A stretch of 64,000 bases of DNA from Pelobates cultripes (taxonomy: Eukaryota; Chordata; Amphibia; Anura; Pelobatidae): assembly GCA_933207985.1 (NCBI GenBank), contig OW240918.1, positions 22,941,840 to 23,005,839 on the forward strand. Reading direction: 5' to 3'. The translations under genes were made by a program, and so were the position numbers. Positions 20,460 through 30,574 of the stretch are shown piece after piece; position 1 is the stretch's first letter; every line of letters begins with the position of its first letter. The notes below the pieces were generated by a model. That model did not search any database. It had not been told where the DNA came from and worked only from the letters and a program-made list of their open reading frames with translations.

Positions 20460-21898
20460 TTTTTTTTTTATCGAATCATGCATGAGGTTTATACAGAAAG
20501 GAAGGCTTCATATACATATTGGCGGTACAATGGGATGCTTCGTAGCTTACAAACAAGGGAGTTTACTAGGAACATAGTAATCAGTATCAATGGTTATGTT
20601 TTGTCAGGCTGTACAGATTCAGTGTATGATGGAGTATATTAAGGACATTTGTATCAGGAACATAATAGGCAGTGTCAATATGTACATTTCACCGAGCTGT
20701 GCAGATATATCGTGTGATGGAATATGATAATGACAGTGTGAGTAGGAACATTGCAAGTAGTGTCAACACCTATACGTCATAGAGCTGTATAAATGCGGCC
20801 TGCAATGGGGTATGTCAATGGCCTTAATAATGGTTTGTGTTCACCCTATGTTGCAGCCACTGTAACATATACCCATGTAGAGTGTGTCTGATACTCGCCT
20901 TTCACATACGCCTTCCCATGCATGAATTTTTCTTTTTTGGAGCAAAAAAGAGCAGAGGTAGAAAAGATGAGAGTAAGAAGCAAGGGGGAAGAGGAGGTGA
21001 AAGGGAAGAGAGAAAAAAAAAGGAGGGGGGCTTCCATAGGAGGGAGATCCTGTGGTCATCTTGTTATTCACATCCCGGGTGTCTGGACCCCATGGTAGTA
21101 TCTGTGTGTGTTAGTCCTTCAGCGGTTTATATAGTCTTCCCAGAGTTACCATGTCCTGAGGAATAGCTGATACGTGTCTCTAAGTTGTGCAGTTAACTTG
21201 TCCATTAGGTGTGCATCTTTGATGTTGTGTATGACTCTCTCTATCTGTGGCATTTCAACGTGCAGCCATGTCTTTGCTATGGCCCTTCTGGCGGCTAGAT
21301 TTATTTTGTTAAGCAGTTTTTGTTCTTTATGCATAAAGTTGTCTATTGGTCTAGTTATGAGGAAAGCCCAGGGGTCAGGGTGGATGTATTTGTGTAGTAC
21401 ATCTGTCAATAGTTTGGCTATATTTCCCCAGAAGGTTTGTGCCTTTGGGCATGTCCACCACATGGGGAGGTATGTACCCTTCTCCCCGCACCCCCTCCAG
21501 CAGGTGTCAGTGGTTGTTTTGCCCATTCTGCATTGTTTGACAGGTGTGGTGTACCATCTCATTAAGGTTTTATAACATTGCTCTTGGTGCAGGACGCAGA
21601 TGGAAGCCTTCGCAGCTGCCTCCCAAATCTCTTGCTATTCCCCGCTCTCTAATGGTTGTTGGAGGTCCGCTTCCCATTGTGCTACGTATGTGGGTGTTTG
21701 GGCATCGTTCGTTGGTGCGCTTAATTGTATGTAGAGGAGTGTGATGAGGCCGGCACGTGGTCCCTCCTTGACACATATCGTTTCATAGAATGTTAGTCTG
21801 GACATGGCTGCTGTGCGAATTTGTGGTTTTGCTGCAAAGTCTCTCAGTTGTATGTACCTGAAATAGTCTTTTGTGGTCAGTGGGGCTAGGGTCTTTAG
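20454..21898 (-). pseudogene. L1-C: 5'-truncated L1-type LINE, ORF2 C-terminus and 3' UTR
   Basis: The poly(A) tail appears as a T run at 20454-20469. The coding part lies at about 21146-21898 on the minus strand. It gives LAPLTTKDYFRYIQLRDF and WEADLQ, then after a frame change near 21570-21640 MRWYTTPVKQCRMGKTTTDT, CWRGCGEKGTYLPMWWTC (the Cys/His knuckle of L1 ORF2, Cys-Cys-...-Cys, with Pro where His is common), PKAQTFWGNIAKLL and a helical tail to DTYQLFLRTW. The 3' UTR is 20470-21145. Endonuclease and reverse transcriptase are absent. This is a typical target-primed insertion that stopped early; the 19-bp duplication fixes both ends. Confidence 0.93.
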
Positions 21899-21917
21899 TT
21901 GATTGTGACACTTTTTT
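21899..21917. repeat. 19-bp target duplication of L1-C, right
   Basis: TTGATTGTGACACTTTTTT, as at 20441-20459. Confidence 0.92.
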
Positions 21918-23640
21918 GACAGCAGTTTCTCATCAGAACTTTTTTTTATCAAGTAGCCAAGTCAAGAAGCCAGATAGGACCAAAGATGATGTAATGATCT
22001 GGAGTTGACTAAACGTTGTTTGTGGCTGAAAACCTAATTAGCTATACAGTCCACTGTCAGGGAGATTGGATTTTTCCAAGTTATGAAGCTGGTACATGTT
22101 TTCTTTTATTGTGTTAACAGCAATTCAACTTGGACTCTTGAGAGCAGTAGTCATTGGTTCATAGTGATTATTCTAGAAGTGAGACGTTGATGTCTTAAGT
22201 GTAATGAGGCAGGGCATGTGAATTCTCATTCATTGTTAGACATTAGAATCAAGGTGAATAAAACAGAGATCGGTAGACACAGTTGAGAGGCCACCTGCCA
22301 CATCCTTTCTGTATAGAATGTATTATCTGCCAGGGAACTGTGATTAAAAAATCCAAGGGGACAGGACATTATTGCACAGCTCCCTGACCAGCCAGGCTCA
22401 CTTTCCCCATCTCAGAAATTAAAGGCACATGTGTATGATGTCATGTACTTTGTCCTCTGTAACTGCAGAGAAAAAACGGCTGTTGAAAGAGCTCTGGGGG
22501 TACAAAATCTGTGGAGGTACTGATTGCTGCTTACATACCTAATAGTCATTGTTTTTTCCCCGACTAGTCAGTTATTAATAGCAGCGTGCTTAACATGCCC
22601 TGAAAGAGACACAGTCCCGTACACAAGACATGGAGTAGCTGTTTATGTTCTGTAGAATTTCTGTAAAATAGATTATTATTTTTTTCATTTTGAACTTTAT
22701 GTTAACTGTAGAACATCCAGCTGGTGCCTGGGCATTCTTCCACTGCAGTTTTGCTTACACTATTTTCAGAGCACAATGGTTTAAGCAAATAATGTGGTGT
22801 AATACATCCAAAAATGCTAAACAATCAAAATGTATTTCCTTTTCTGATGACCGGTTCATAACCCTCGCAACAGAATGGCTGGGGACACTGCAATCCCCCA
22901 AAATGTGCAAGTCACATTTTAGGCTCTAGTAACATGATAGACCTGCTTTTCTATTGATTATAGCCTTTACTTTAAAGGGCATTCAATACATCTGTGGGTG
23001 CTCTCCCACCATTTTCTGTCAAACCATTTTCATGTTTGACAAAAACAGGGCTCTTCTGGCATCCAAAGCTCATCCCTAGGCAGCCACTAAGATAAAGCAT
23101 ATCTGCTCTTCCACATTTTACATGTAAAGCCATACAACCTTAGATGACACTGATCGATTGTGGTCAGGTCAATGCAACCTATCACTGTCATTCAAGCTTG
23201 GACAGCTTTGGATATAAGCAGCAATGTAGTGACTGAGCTTTGGCTGCTGGAAGAGCCCTATTGTTTTTCTCAAAAAAGATCAAAAAATGTCTCGACAGGA
23301 ATGAGCTATGTATTTAAAGATTAGAGTACTGGTGGGTTTCTGTATTATGTAAAAAAGCTTATGGTTATTGTAGGAAAAAAAGGCCAATAACTGTTACATT
23401 TCAGGAGTGCCATAGATTACCTCTTTACCGAAGAGAGGGTATGCACATAGGATGTATTCCATTGTCATGGGCCACTCACTAAGCAGCCAGAGTGGTGCTA
23501 GCAAAGAGTTTGTTCTGTACAAATATCGATATCAGGAAAGTTACCTGATGACTGTGCTCCACAACCGTTGTGGAACTTTAGTTCCAGAATTATTGGAGTT
23601 GTATTCTTGCACCAAAAGGGGTAGCACCATGGGCTGACAA
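21918..23640. other. Intergenic stretch, nothing recognised
   Basis: Ordinary AT-rich DNA with no supported gene or complete repeat. The open frame at 22690-22929 shows no domain. Confidence 0.5.
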
Positions 23641-23880
23641 CAGTATAAAAAACAATAAGGAACTACAACACCAAAATAAATAACAAAGAGATTTATTCCA
23701 CCTGTGTGGAACCAGCAACGTTTTGACCCAACCTCAGGGTCTTTATCAAGGCTTGATAAAGACCCTGAGCTTGGGTCGAAACGTTGCAGCTTTTATTTTA
23801 TACTATTTATTAAGTAATTAGAAGGAGACCTTGAAGATTTGCACCCAAATTTTGAGTGGAGTGCTGGCCCTCTTATCTGC
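23641..23880. repeat. Dispersed repeat with GTCGAAACGTTGC hairpin, locus a
   Basis: GCAACGTTTTGACCCAACC at 23714-23732 and GCTTGGGTCGAAACGTTGC at 23769-23787 are inverted, and the ACCTCAGGGTCTTTATCAAG segment between them is mirrored by CTTGATAAAGACCCTGAG. The plus-strand right half, TTGATAAAGACCC...GGGTCGAAAC, also occurs in related form at 29705, 44113-44148 (minus) and 46011-46044 (minus). Its order of conserved bases resembles a hammerhead core (box, stem II, GAAA), but it is not a canonical one. Confidence 0.7.
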
Positions 23881-24940
23881 TTTGCATTGGTTGACAACAA
23901 TCTAGTTGATAGGTTTAGTAGATATCAGAAATATCATTGAATCAAATGCAAGTGAACGAGGCATATTCTGCGAGTTGAAGCCGAAGACAAATGTAAAGTT
24001 AATTCGCTTTAAGCCTTTTTTCCATCAGTCGAGGAGTGGTGATCATATAGAATTTTTGTGGTTAGAGAACAAAACAAAAGTTATACTTTGCTTAGCAAAA
24101 TTACACAGTTTATATTCATCAACCAAAGTATGCATACCTTTTAATTAACTCGATAAACAAGCTGCATTTTCCCCTTTCTACAAACATACTACAAAAGAAG
24201 TTATATGATGAAGCATTTAAGAATAGTTTTTTTGCTAATTGAGTTTTTTTTCTGAGCACATGACTTTTGTACTTTTAGCACACTAACTGAAAGTTTGCAG
24301 AAACTTGAATTTCCTGAATGTTTTTTCGGTCACTCTGGGGGATATGCATGCTGTTGAAATATGGGGCTGCCTTAAATAAAACATCTGGATTTTATAAGCC
24401 TGTCAAACACAGACTCCAGCTGTAGATTTGGAGTCCGGTCTGTACACACGGACTTCCTGTTACATTTTTTATTTTTTTTTCGATTAACCAAATGGGCCAG
24501 TATTAAATTGGGAACAGATTTACCAATTTCATGATACTTCTCAATTCTGTAAATAAACATTATGCATAAAACAATGAAACACACATATGCTCATTAGTTA
24601 AATAATTAAACTGTAATGGATAGTTAAAAATATGTGCTGAATGTTCAATTCACGTTTAGTTACAAAACATCTGGCTTCCTAGATATAGAAAAAAAAAATC
24701 AATGTTGTAACATGTTTATGTGATATTTATCAGAATAATTCACTTAGGAAATAGTGATGTTCCACAAAATAAATATACCATTTCCTCTTTGAAATGTGCT
24801 GATCAAGCTCCATTTACCAAGTCTATTTCTACACCCCCTGCAGCCAAATTAGTAAGGGCAGAGGGAGAAAAATGTTCTAAATATATGGGCAGCATTTTTC
24901 TTTCCCTAACCAATTTGACTTCAGGGGATCTGGAAAATGT
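23881..24940. other. Intergenic stretch, nothing recognised
   Basis: AT-rich with short frames only. Confidence 0.5.
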
Positions 24941-24942
24941 GC

Positions 24943-25037
24943 TTAGATAGACAGATAGATAGATGGATGGATGGATGGATGGATTGGTGGGATGGATGGA
25001 TGGATCGGTGGGTTCTGGAAAATGTGCTTAGATAGAT

Positions 25038-25079
<42 letters not shown>

Positions 25080-25145
25080 GATGGATGGATGGATGGGTGG
25101 GTGGGTGGGATGGATGGATGGATCGGTGGGTGGATGGACAGACAG
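24943..25145. repeat. Compound GATA/GATG/GTGG tetranucleotide microsatellite
   Basis: Blocks of GATA (12 or so units at about 25035-25078) are bounded by GATG and GTGG blocks. The block GATGGATGGATCGGTGGG occurs twice, as does CTGGAAAATGTGCTTAGATA, so part of the array has duplicated together with flanking unique sequence. Confidence 0.95.
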
Positions 25146-25655
25146 ATCACATTTCATATGAAACAATCCATGGACCTATCTACCTAATCCACTCAAAATA
25201 CCACCCACAGTAACCATCTTATCACATGAAAAAGAGACATTTCTCAAACAGTTGGAAAAAAGGAAATGTATCTTTGCAAACTTCACACAAAGTGTTTGTT
25301 AGTCCTTTTTATTTATTATTTTTATATTTATTATTGGTGTTAAAATAACATACTTATAGGTAGACGCAGAACTGACTAGTAGGCTCACCATGACAATGAA
25401 ACAATAAAGGAATAATAGAGACAGTGGCAAGTGGGAAGTTAGAACGGTTAGAAAATAGCTTTCATTTCTAATTTATTTTCTGGAAAATAAAAAGGAACTA
25501 TTTGCAAATTTTACTGAAGAAGCAGTGTTGCATAATATTATATAAATATAAAACTGATACAAAAATCACATTTTAAATAATAATAATATATATTTAATAC
25601 TTTCAGTATTTATTTTGGATAGCTAATTGGAAAACTAGGAATATTTTGGGAAGAA
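25146..25655. other. AT-rich flank of the LTR element
   Basis: No gene or repeat recognised. Confidence 0.5.
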
Positions 25656-25660
25656 ATGTG
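25656..25660. repeat. 5-bp target duplication of LTR retrotransposon, left
   Basis: ATGTG, repeated at 29395-29399. A 5-bp duplication is usual for gypsy-type integrases. Confidence 0.85.
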
Positions 25661-26589
25661 TGTAACGGATCGTCTGGCACCCCGACTGGGTACCTCCGTT
25701 GAAAGATACTCCTAGCGCTTCCTGAGGACTCCAAGCACTCTGGCAGACACCACAATCACCGAACCGGAGAAACAAATAAATTCTCCCAAGCATATGAATG
25801 CTGTAGACAGTTGAATAGGAACCATACGAATAGGTTTACTCTCCTAGCAGTCAAACTGGAACAGCATACAATAAATCCTCCCCCAATAATGAGACGACAC
25901 TTCACTTTGAGGGTTAAAACAGGAACTCCCTGTACTGTCACATACAGTCTCTTTTATTCCCAATCCACAAACATAGTACAGCCCACAGGGCGTTACAAAA
26001 CAACCAATCACATCACAGTTACATCCCACATATTCCCTCCCCTTATCCTGAGAGGAAACTCAATTATACATACAGTTAAAACATACTTTCTACCCAACTT
26101 TCATAACTCTAAAACCATACATCACATTCACATAAAACATTACATATTCACAATCAATCCATTCAGGGGAACAACATATTAAAAAATGGCACAAATCAGA
26201 CAAGGGGTTCAAAAGTTAGTAAAAAGTCCTTTGTGACTAAATGAAGCATGGCTTTCTGGCCCAAACCAGTTTCAGAGTCTTCTATCCTGGAGAGTAATTC
26301 AATTATCTCCCAGGACAGACACAAGACTCCATTAAGCACATGGTTGCAAAAAGACACAAAACACTTTAAAATACATAAAGTCACATTTACACATAACACA
26401 CAGACATTTCACATATCCCCAGATAGCTGGGATCTGAGTGCACATTATTAGATGAATGGCACTCAGATCACACAAATAAGCCTTTCTGCAGGGGAAATAA
26501 ACAGTTTAACCTGCAGGGCCATAGTCCAAAGGGAGCAGGCGAGCAACCAGGCTTCTCCAGTTCACAGTGGCGAGGTTGGTTTCGCCACA
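25661..26589 (-). repeat. 3' LTR (element is on the minus strand), 929 bp
   Basis: On the plus strand it starts TGTAACGGATCGTCTGG and ends GGTTTCGCCACA; read on the element strand it is TGTGGCGAAACC...GTTACA, with TG/CA ends. It aligns end to end with 28466-29394. By eye I see roughly 15-20 differences (for example GTTGAAAGATACT/GTGAAGGATGCT, CTGGAGAGTAA/CTGAGATAAGTAA). An AATAAA on the element strand (25953-25958), next to AAGAGACTG, is a plausible polyadenylation signal. The outer tip GTGGCGA/TCGCCAC can form a 7-bp hairpin. Confidence 0.95.
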
Positions 26590-28335
26590 CTTCTCCCCTT
26601 TACCAACTAGACTAACAGGGTATCTGACCTCCTGCCGGTCAGTGCCCTGGTTAGTCCAGCAACCCACCCACAAAACAGAAACAGCAGTACAGCCCACCCA
26701 CAATAACTGGTTACTACACCTGGGTAGAGGAGAACTTTGTCCATGTCCAGGTGCCTCACCACGACTGTGTGGGCAACTGTTAGGCTGCCTTGGTGGGTTG
26801 CTGAGTGGGCAGAGACCAGCGGTACTCTGCCCTGATGCCAGTGCTACCACGGAAGTAGCCTGGTGGGAGCCTGGTTGTGGGAGGGAGAGACCGACTGTCT
26901 CCCCTCTGGATACACTGCTCTGTGGCTGGGGGACAGGACCGACCGTCCCTGCCCCTGGGGCTGCAAGTGCAGAGACTACGGTCCCATCTGCATAGTTGTG
27001 GGGCTTAACATCTCCCCTTGGTGGGTTAGGCTGCCGCTGGAGAGAGGGTGTAACAAGCTCCTCTCTCTGAACTGTAGACTGCCGCTGGGGAGAGGGGGTA
27101 ACCTGCTCCTCTCCCTGACACTCTCTTTGCTGGTGGAGAGGGGGACCAACTGTCTCCCCTTTCAATATTTTGTCCTGCGGCTGGGGTGCGAGACAGATGG
27201 TCTCTGCTTCCTGGGGTACACACTGCCGCTGGGGAGGAAGGACGGCACCTTCATCTCCCTGGGGTACACGCTGCCGCTGGGGAGGGGGGGTAACAAGCTC
27301 CTCTCCCATACATACTTTCAGCCGCTGGGGAGAGGGGATAACAAGCTCCTCTCCCTGACACTCTCTCTGCTGTTGGAGAGGGGGACCAACTGTCTCCCCT
27401 TTTAATATATTGCCCTGCTGCTGGGGAGCGAGACCGACTGTCTCCGCTTCCTGCAGGACACACTGCCGCTGGGGAGGAAGGACTGCACCTTCTGCTCCCT
27501 GGGGTACACACTGCCGCTGGGGAGGAAGGACTGCACCTTCTGCTCCCTGGGGTACACACTGCCGCTGGAGATCTGGGCCGACCGCCCAGCATCCCTGTAG
27601 GGCCGGTAGAGAGACCGCCATCCCATCTCTACCTGCCATCTGTGGGTCTTCCCAGGACCAGTCTATGAGGTCCCCTTCTTCTGCCGCTGGTAGTGAAGCA
27701 GGGGGTACCTCGGCTGCGTTTTCCCAGCTGTAGGTTGGCAGGTCTGGGTCTCCCAGCCAGTTTTCCTGTTCTGTGTCTATGCCCTGTGGCTGACATGAGT
27801 TTAGTAGTTCCACATAGTCCATCTCTAGCTGTCGTTCCATGGCAGCCAAACGGTGGAGGTCTTGTCCCAGTCCCATAGATCTCGGGCCCTGTACCATCTC
27901 ACCCCGGTAATAAAAAATAGCCCAGTACCGTGACTCTGCTGGACTGCCAAAGTCGACGTCTTCTGCTAAGGCCTTCCACAACAGGCCAGGGCTAGTGTAG
28001 TTCTCCCCCTCCGGCTGGATGCCCTCTGCCCTCCATGTCTCTGGCTGGACAGTGCACCACCACAGTGCCCGGTATGAGGCGTCAAGGCTCAGTTCCCTTT
28101 CCACGAGGTACTCAAGTTGTCTGACCTGCTGCCCTCCGGGTTGGTCTCCCAGAAGCGGCATCCGCCAGGCCATTTGTTCCTCCAACCGGTATGCTACACC
28201 AGGAAGGCGCTGCTGCCGTTGATACTGGACTTCCTCCAGGGCATTGTACCATAGTTCTTGCCGGGCAATATCTCTCCAGTCCAATTCACCCTCTTCCTCA
28301 GGTGTGCGAGGTGCCCAAGGATCCACGAACCCCAT
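26506..28335 (-). CDS. Intact 609-residue ORF of a non-autonomous LTR retrotransposon
   Basis: This is the only ORF between the two LTRs and it is open from an ATG in good context (AAAATGG) to a TAA inside the 3' LTR. I do not recognise a catalytic domain: no aspartic protease DTG, no YxDD reverse transcriptase, no RNase H, no integrase HHCC/DDE. Residues 1-215 are acidic and tryptophan-rich with predicted helices (LDWRDIARQELWYNALEEV; VRQLEYLVERELSLDASYRA; LHRLAAMERQLEMDYVELL). Residues 257-437 are Gln/Pro-rich repeats: a 16-residue unit QRQCVPQGAEGAVLPP in direct tandem, within a larger unit that recurs exactly 80 residues on (289 and 369). Residues 440-540 are Pro/Ser-rich, and 541-560 carry a doubled LLWVGC/VLWVGC. 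The position where gag normally starts suggests a Gag-like or packaging role; that is inference. The last 28 codons are LTR-encoded. The leader from the primer site is about 110 bases. Confidence 0.8.
   Translation of the reverse strand: MGFVDPWAPRTPEEEGELDWRDIARQELWYNALEEVQYQRQQRLPGVAYRLEEQMAWRMPLLGDQPGGQQVRQLEYLVERELSLDASYRALWWCTVQPETWRAEGIQPEGENYTSPGLLWKALAEDVDFGSPAESRYWAIFYYRGEMVQGPRSMGLGQDLHRLAAMERQLEMDYVELLNSCQPQGIDTEQENWLGDPDLPTYSWENAAEVPPASLPAAEEGDLIDWSWEDPQMAGRDGMAVSLPALQGCWAVGPDLQRQCVPQGAEGAVLPPQRQCVPQGAEGAVLPPQRQCVLQEAETVGLAPQQQGNILKGETVGPPLQQQRECQGEELVIPSPQRLKVCMGEELVTPPPQRQRVPQGDEGAVLPPQRQCVPQEAETICLAPQPQDKILKGETVGPPLHQQRECQGEEQVTPSPQRQSTVQREELVTPSLQRQPNPPRGDVKPHNYADGTVVSALAAPGAGTVGPVPQPQSSVSRGETVGLSLPQPGSHQATSVVALASGQSTAGLCPLSNPPRQPNSCPHSRGEAPGHGQSSPLPRCSNQLLWVGCTAVSVLWVGCWTNQGTDRQEVRYPVSLVGKGEKCGETNLATVNWRSLVARLLPLDYGPAG
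26590..26602 (-). promoter_or_regulatory. Polypurine tract
   Basis: On the element strand TAAAGGGGAGAAG directly precedes the 3' LTR (TGTGGCG). This is where plus-strand DNA synthesis would be primed. It lies inside the 609-codon ORF, where it encodes GKGEK. Confidence 0.85.
27250..27565 (-). repeat. In-frame 48-bp and 240-bp repeats inside the ORF
   Basis: On the plus strand the 48-base unit CTGCCGCTGGGGAGGAAGGA... occurs back to back at about 27463-27510 and 27511-27558, and a related unit lies at about 27223-27270, 240 bases away. All are multiples of three, so the reading frame is kept. Confidence 0.85.
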
Positions 28336-28447
28336 TTTCCCAAATCTTTATGTAGACAGGGACGCTGTATAAACACTAGCGTCGCCTTCAATTTGTAAAT
28401 CCAAACGACTGTGTCTCTGAGCTGCTTTACCTCGCACTAGGACGCCA

Positions 28448-28465
28448 TCCCACCGCTGCCACCAA
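28448..28465 (-). promoter_or_regulatory. Primer-binding site
   Basis: On the element strand the 5' LTR ends GTTACA and is followed after one T by TGGTGGCAGCGGTGGGAT. A site starting TGG can pair with the CCA end of a tRNA. I cannot name the tRNA with certainty. Confidence 0.75.
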
Positions 28466-29394
28466 TGTAACGGATCGCCTGGCACCCCGACTGGGTACCT
28501 CCGTGAAGGATGCTCCTAGCGCTTCCTGAGGACTCCAAGCACCCTGGCAGACACCACAATCACCGAACCGGAGAAACAAATGAATGCGCTCAAGCATATG
28601 AATGCTGTAGACAGTTGAATAGGAACCATACGAATAGGTTTACTCTCCTAGCAGTCAAACTGGAACAGCATACAATAAATCCTTCCCCCAATAATGAGAC
28701 GACACTTCACTTTGAGGGTTAAAACAGGAACTCCCTGTACTGTCACATACAGTCTCTTTTATTCCCAATCCACAAACATAGTACAGCCCACAGGGCGTTA
28801 CAAAACAACCAATCACATCACAGTTACATCCCACATATTCCCTCCCCTTATCCTGAGAGGAAACTCAATTATACATACAGTTAAAACATACTTTCTACCC
28901 AACTTTCATAACTCCAAAACCATACATCACATTCACATAAAATTACATATTCACAATCAATCCATTCAGGGGAACAACATATTCAAAAATGGCACAAATC
29001 AGACAAGGGGTTCAAAAGTTAGTAAAAAGTCCTTTGTGACTAAATGAAGCATGGCTTTCTGGCCCAAACCAGTTTCAGAGTCTTCTATCCTGAGATAAGT
29101 AATTCAATTATCTCCCAGGATAGACACAAGACTCCATTAAGCACATGGTTGCAAAAAGACACAAAACACTTTAAAATACATAAAGTCACATTTACACATA
29201 ACACACAGACATTTCACATATCCCCAGATAGCTGGGATCTGAGTGCACATTATTAGATGCATGGCACTCAGATCACACAAATAAGCCTTTCTGCAGGGGA
29301 AATAAACAGTTTAACCTGCAGGGCCATAGTCCAAAGGGAGCAGGCGAGCAACCAGGCTTCTCCAGTTCACAGTGGCGAGGTTGGTTTCGCCACA
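28466..29394 (-). repeat. 5' LTR (element is on the minus strand), 929 bp
   Basis: The partner of 25661-26589 and the same length. On the plus strand it reads TGTAACGGATCGCCTGG to GGTTTCGCCACA. The AATAAA on the element strand lies at 28758-28763. Transcription of the ORF would start in this LTR; I could not place a TATA box with confidence. Confidence 0.95.
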
Positions 29395-29399
29395 ATGTG
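29395..29399. repeat. 5-bp target duplication of LTR retrotransposon, right
   Basis: ATGTG, as at 25656-25660. Confidence 0.85.
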
Positions 29400-29689
29400 T
29401 AAAAGCTGCATTCAAATCATTGGCTCCCATAGGAGGCATGCTCAGTTTTTGTAATATATGGGACTCAAATAACCTTTTTTTTTTCTGTGATCAGTGAGTA
29501 CGTCCATTTATAAATAATTATTATAGGTGAAAGGGTGATGAACTGTTACAAATATATTACAAATTCGATGCTAAGAAATTAATGCACAAAAATATAGTTT
29601 ATTCAGGAATATTTAGATCATCCTGAATTCAGACACATCTGCTGAGAAAACTAATAGCTATTAGAAAACTAATATACATTCTGCATATG

Positions 29690-29890
29690 CTATAATTTAA
29701 AGACTTGAAAAAGACCAAGAAGGTCGAAACGTTGCTGTTTTTCCAGTAAACTGCCTATTTTGAACCAAGGAGTGCCTGGATTTCTTTCCTTTATTATACT
29801 GCTTCTATGGGAATCTGGTGTTTGGTTCTGGTACAGCTAAGCGCCCTGGATTAGATTGATGGGAGTGAGTGCAGTTCCCTACACACTCTG
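29690..29890 (+). repeat. Dispersed repeat with GGTCGAAACGTTGC, locus b
   Basis: TTGAAAAAGACCAAGAAGG then TCGAAACGTTGC at 29705-29735, followed by GCCTATTTTGAACCAAGGAG and AAGCGCCCTGGATTAG. It shares the short hairpin with loci a, c and d. Boundaries are approximate. Confidence 0.6.
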
Positions 29891-30560
29891 GAATAATTTA
29901 AAGACTGACATTTATCTTGTTTCAGCATGCTGTGATATGAAATATGATAGCCCCTGTCAATCTCTCACATTTTCACTTACTAGAGAGGGTTTGGCTCTGT
30001 GTCTAGTTTAAAGAAGAATTTAAACTGGATTCTCTTAGGAGAGTAACATTTACCATGCTTACTAAATAGCAGTTTCTCTATTAAAGTATAACATTGTTAT
30101 TTAGAAGCTGGTAGGCAGAGGTTGTACTGTTCACTCAGACTGTGTCAGGCTGGTAAGCCACACAATAAAGTGACTCAAAGTCTATCATTATTGCCATGTG
30201 ACTGTAGATGCACAAAATTAAGGTACCTTCAAATATTAGCTCCGCATGTAGGGCCCTAAATAATGTATCACATGAATTCTACAAACTGTTCATTGACAAA
30301 AGTAGCTGTTGACCTGTTAGAATGTCCCAGCTACAAGGACCCATTTGGTCTGACAAAGGCTCATTTTACCATATTTTCCTCCTATTTAACATTTAAGCTT
30401 GTTAAGCTTATTTAGGCCACAATATGATGACATACAACATTGCACATCAGTCTCTGTCACAGAGAATTTACAAAAAGTAGAAGATAATAAATATGTTGAT
30501 CAAAGAAGAGACTTATATCCACATTCGTAACACAGACACAAGATAATTGATTCTGAACAT
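29891..30560. other. Intergenic stretch, nothing recognised
   Basis: No gene, domain or repeat that I can name. Confidence 0.5.
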
Positions 30561-30574
30561 TCTTCACCCCAGTA

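Noticed and set aside
20837..21166. Plus-strand frame of 109 codons in L1-C
   Set aside because: Antisense of the LINE 3' UTR; no coding signal.
26567..27405. Plus-strand frames of 142-180 codons opposite the 609-codon ORF
   Set aside because: They are shadows of the minus-strand retroelement ORF.
27000..28335. Domesticated host gene in the LTR element
   Set aside because: The ORF is flanked by near-identical LTRs, a TSD, PBS and PPT, so it is part of a recent mobile element.
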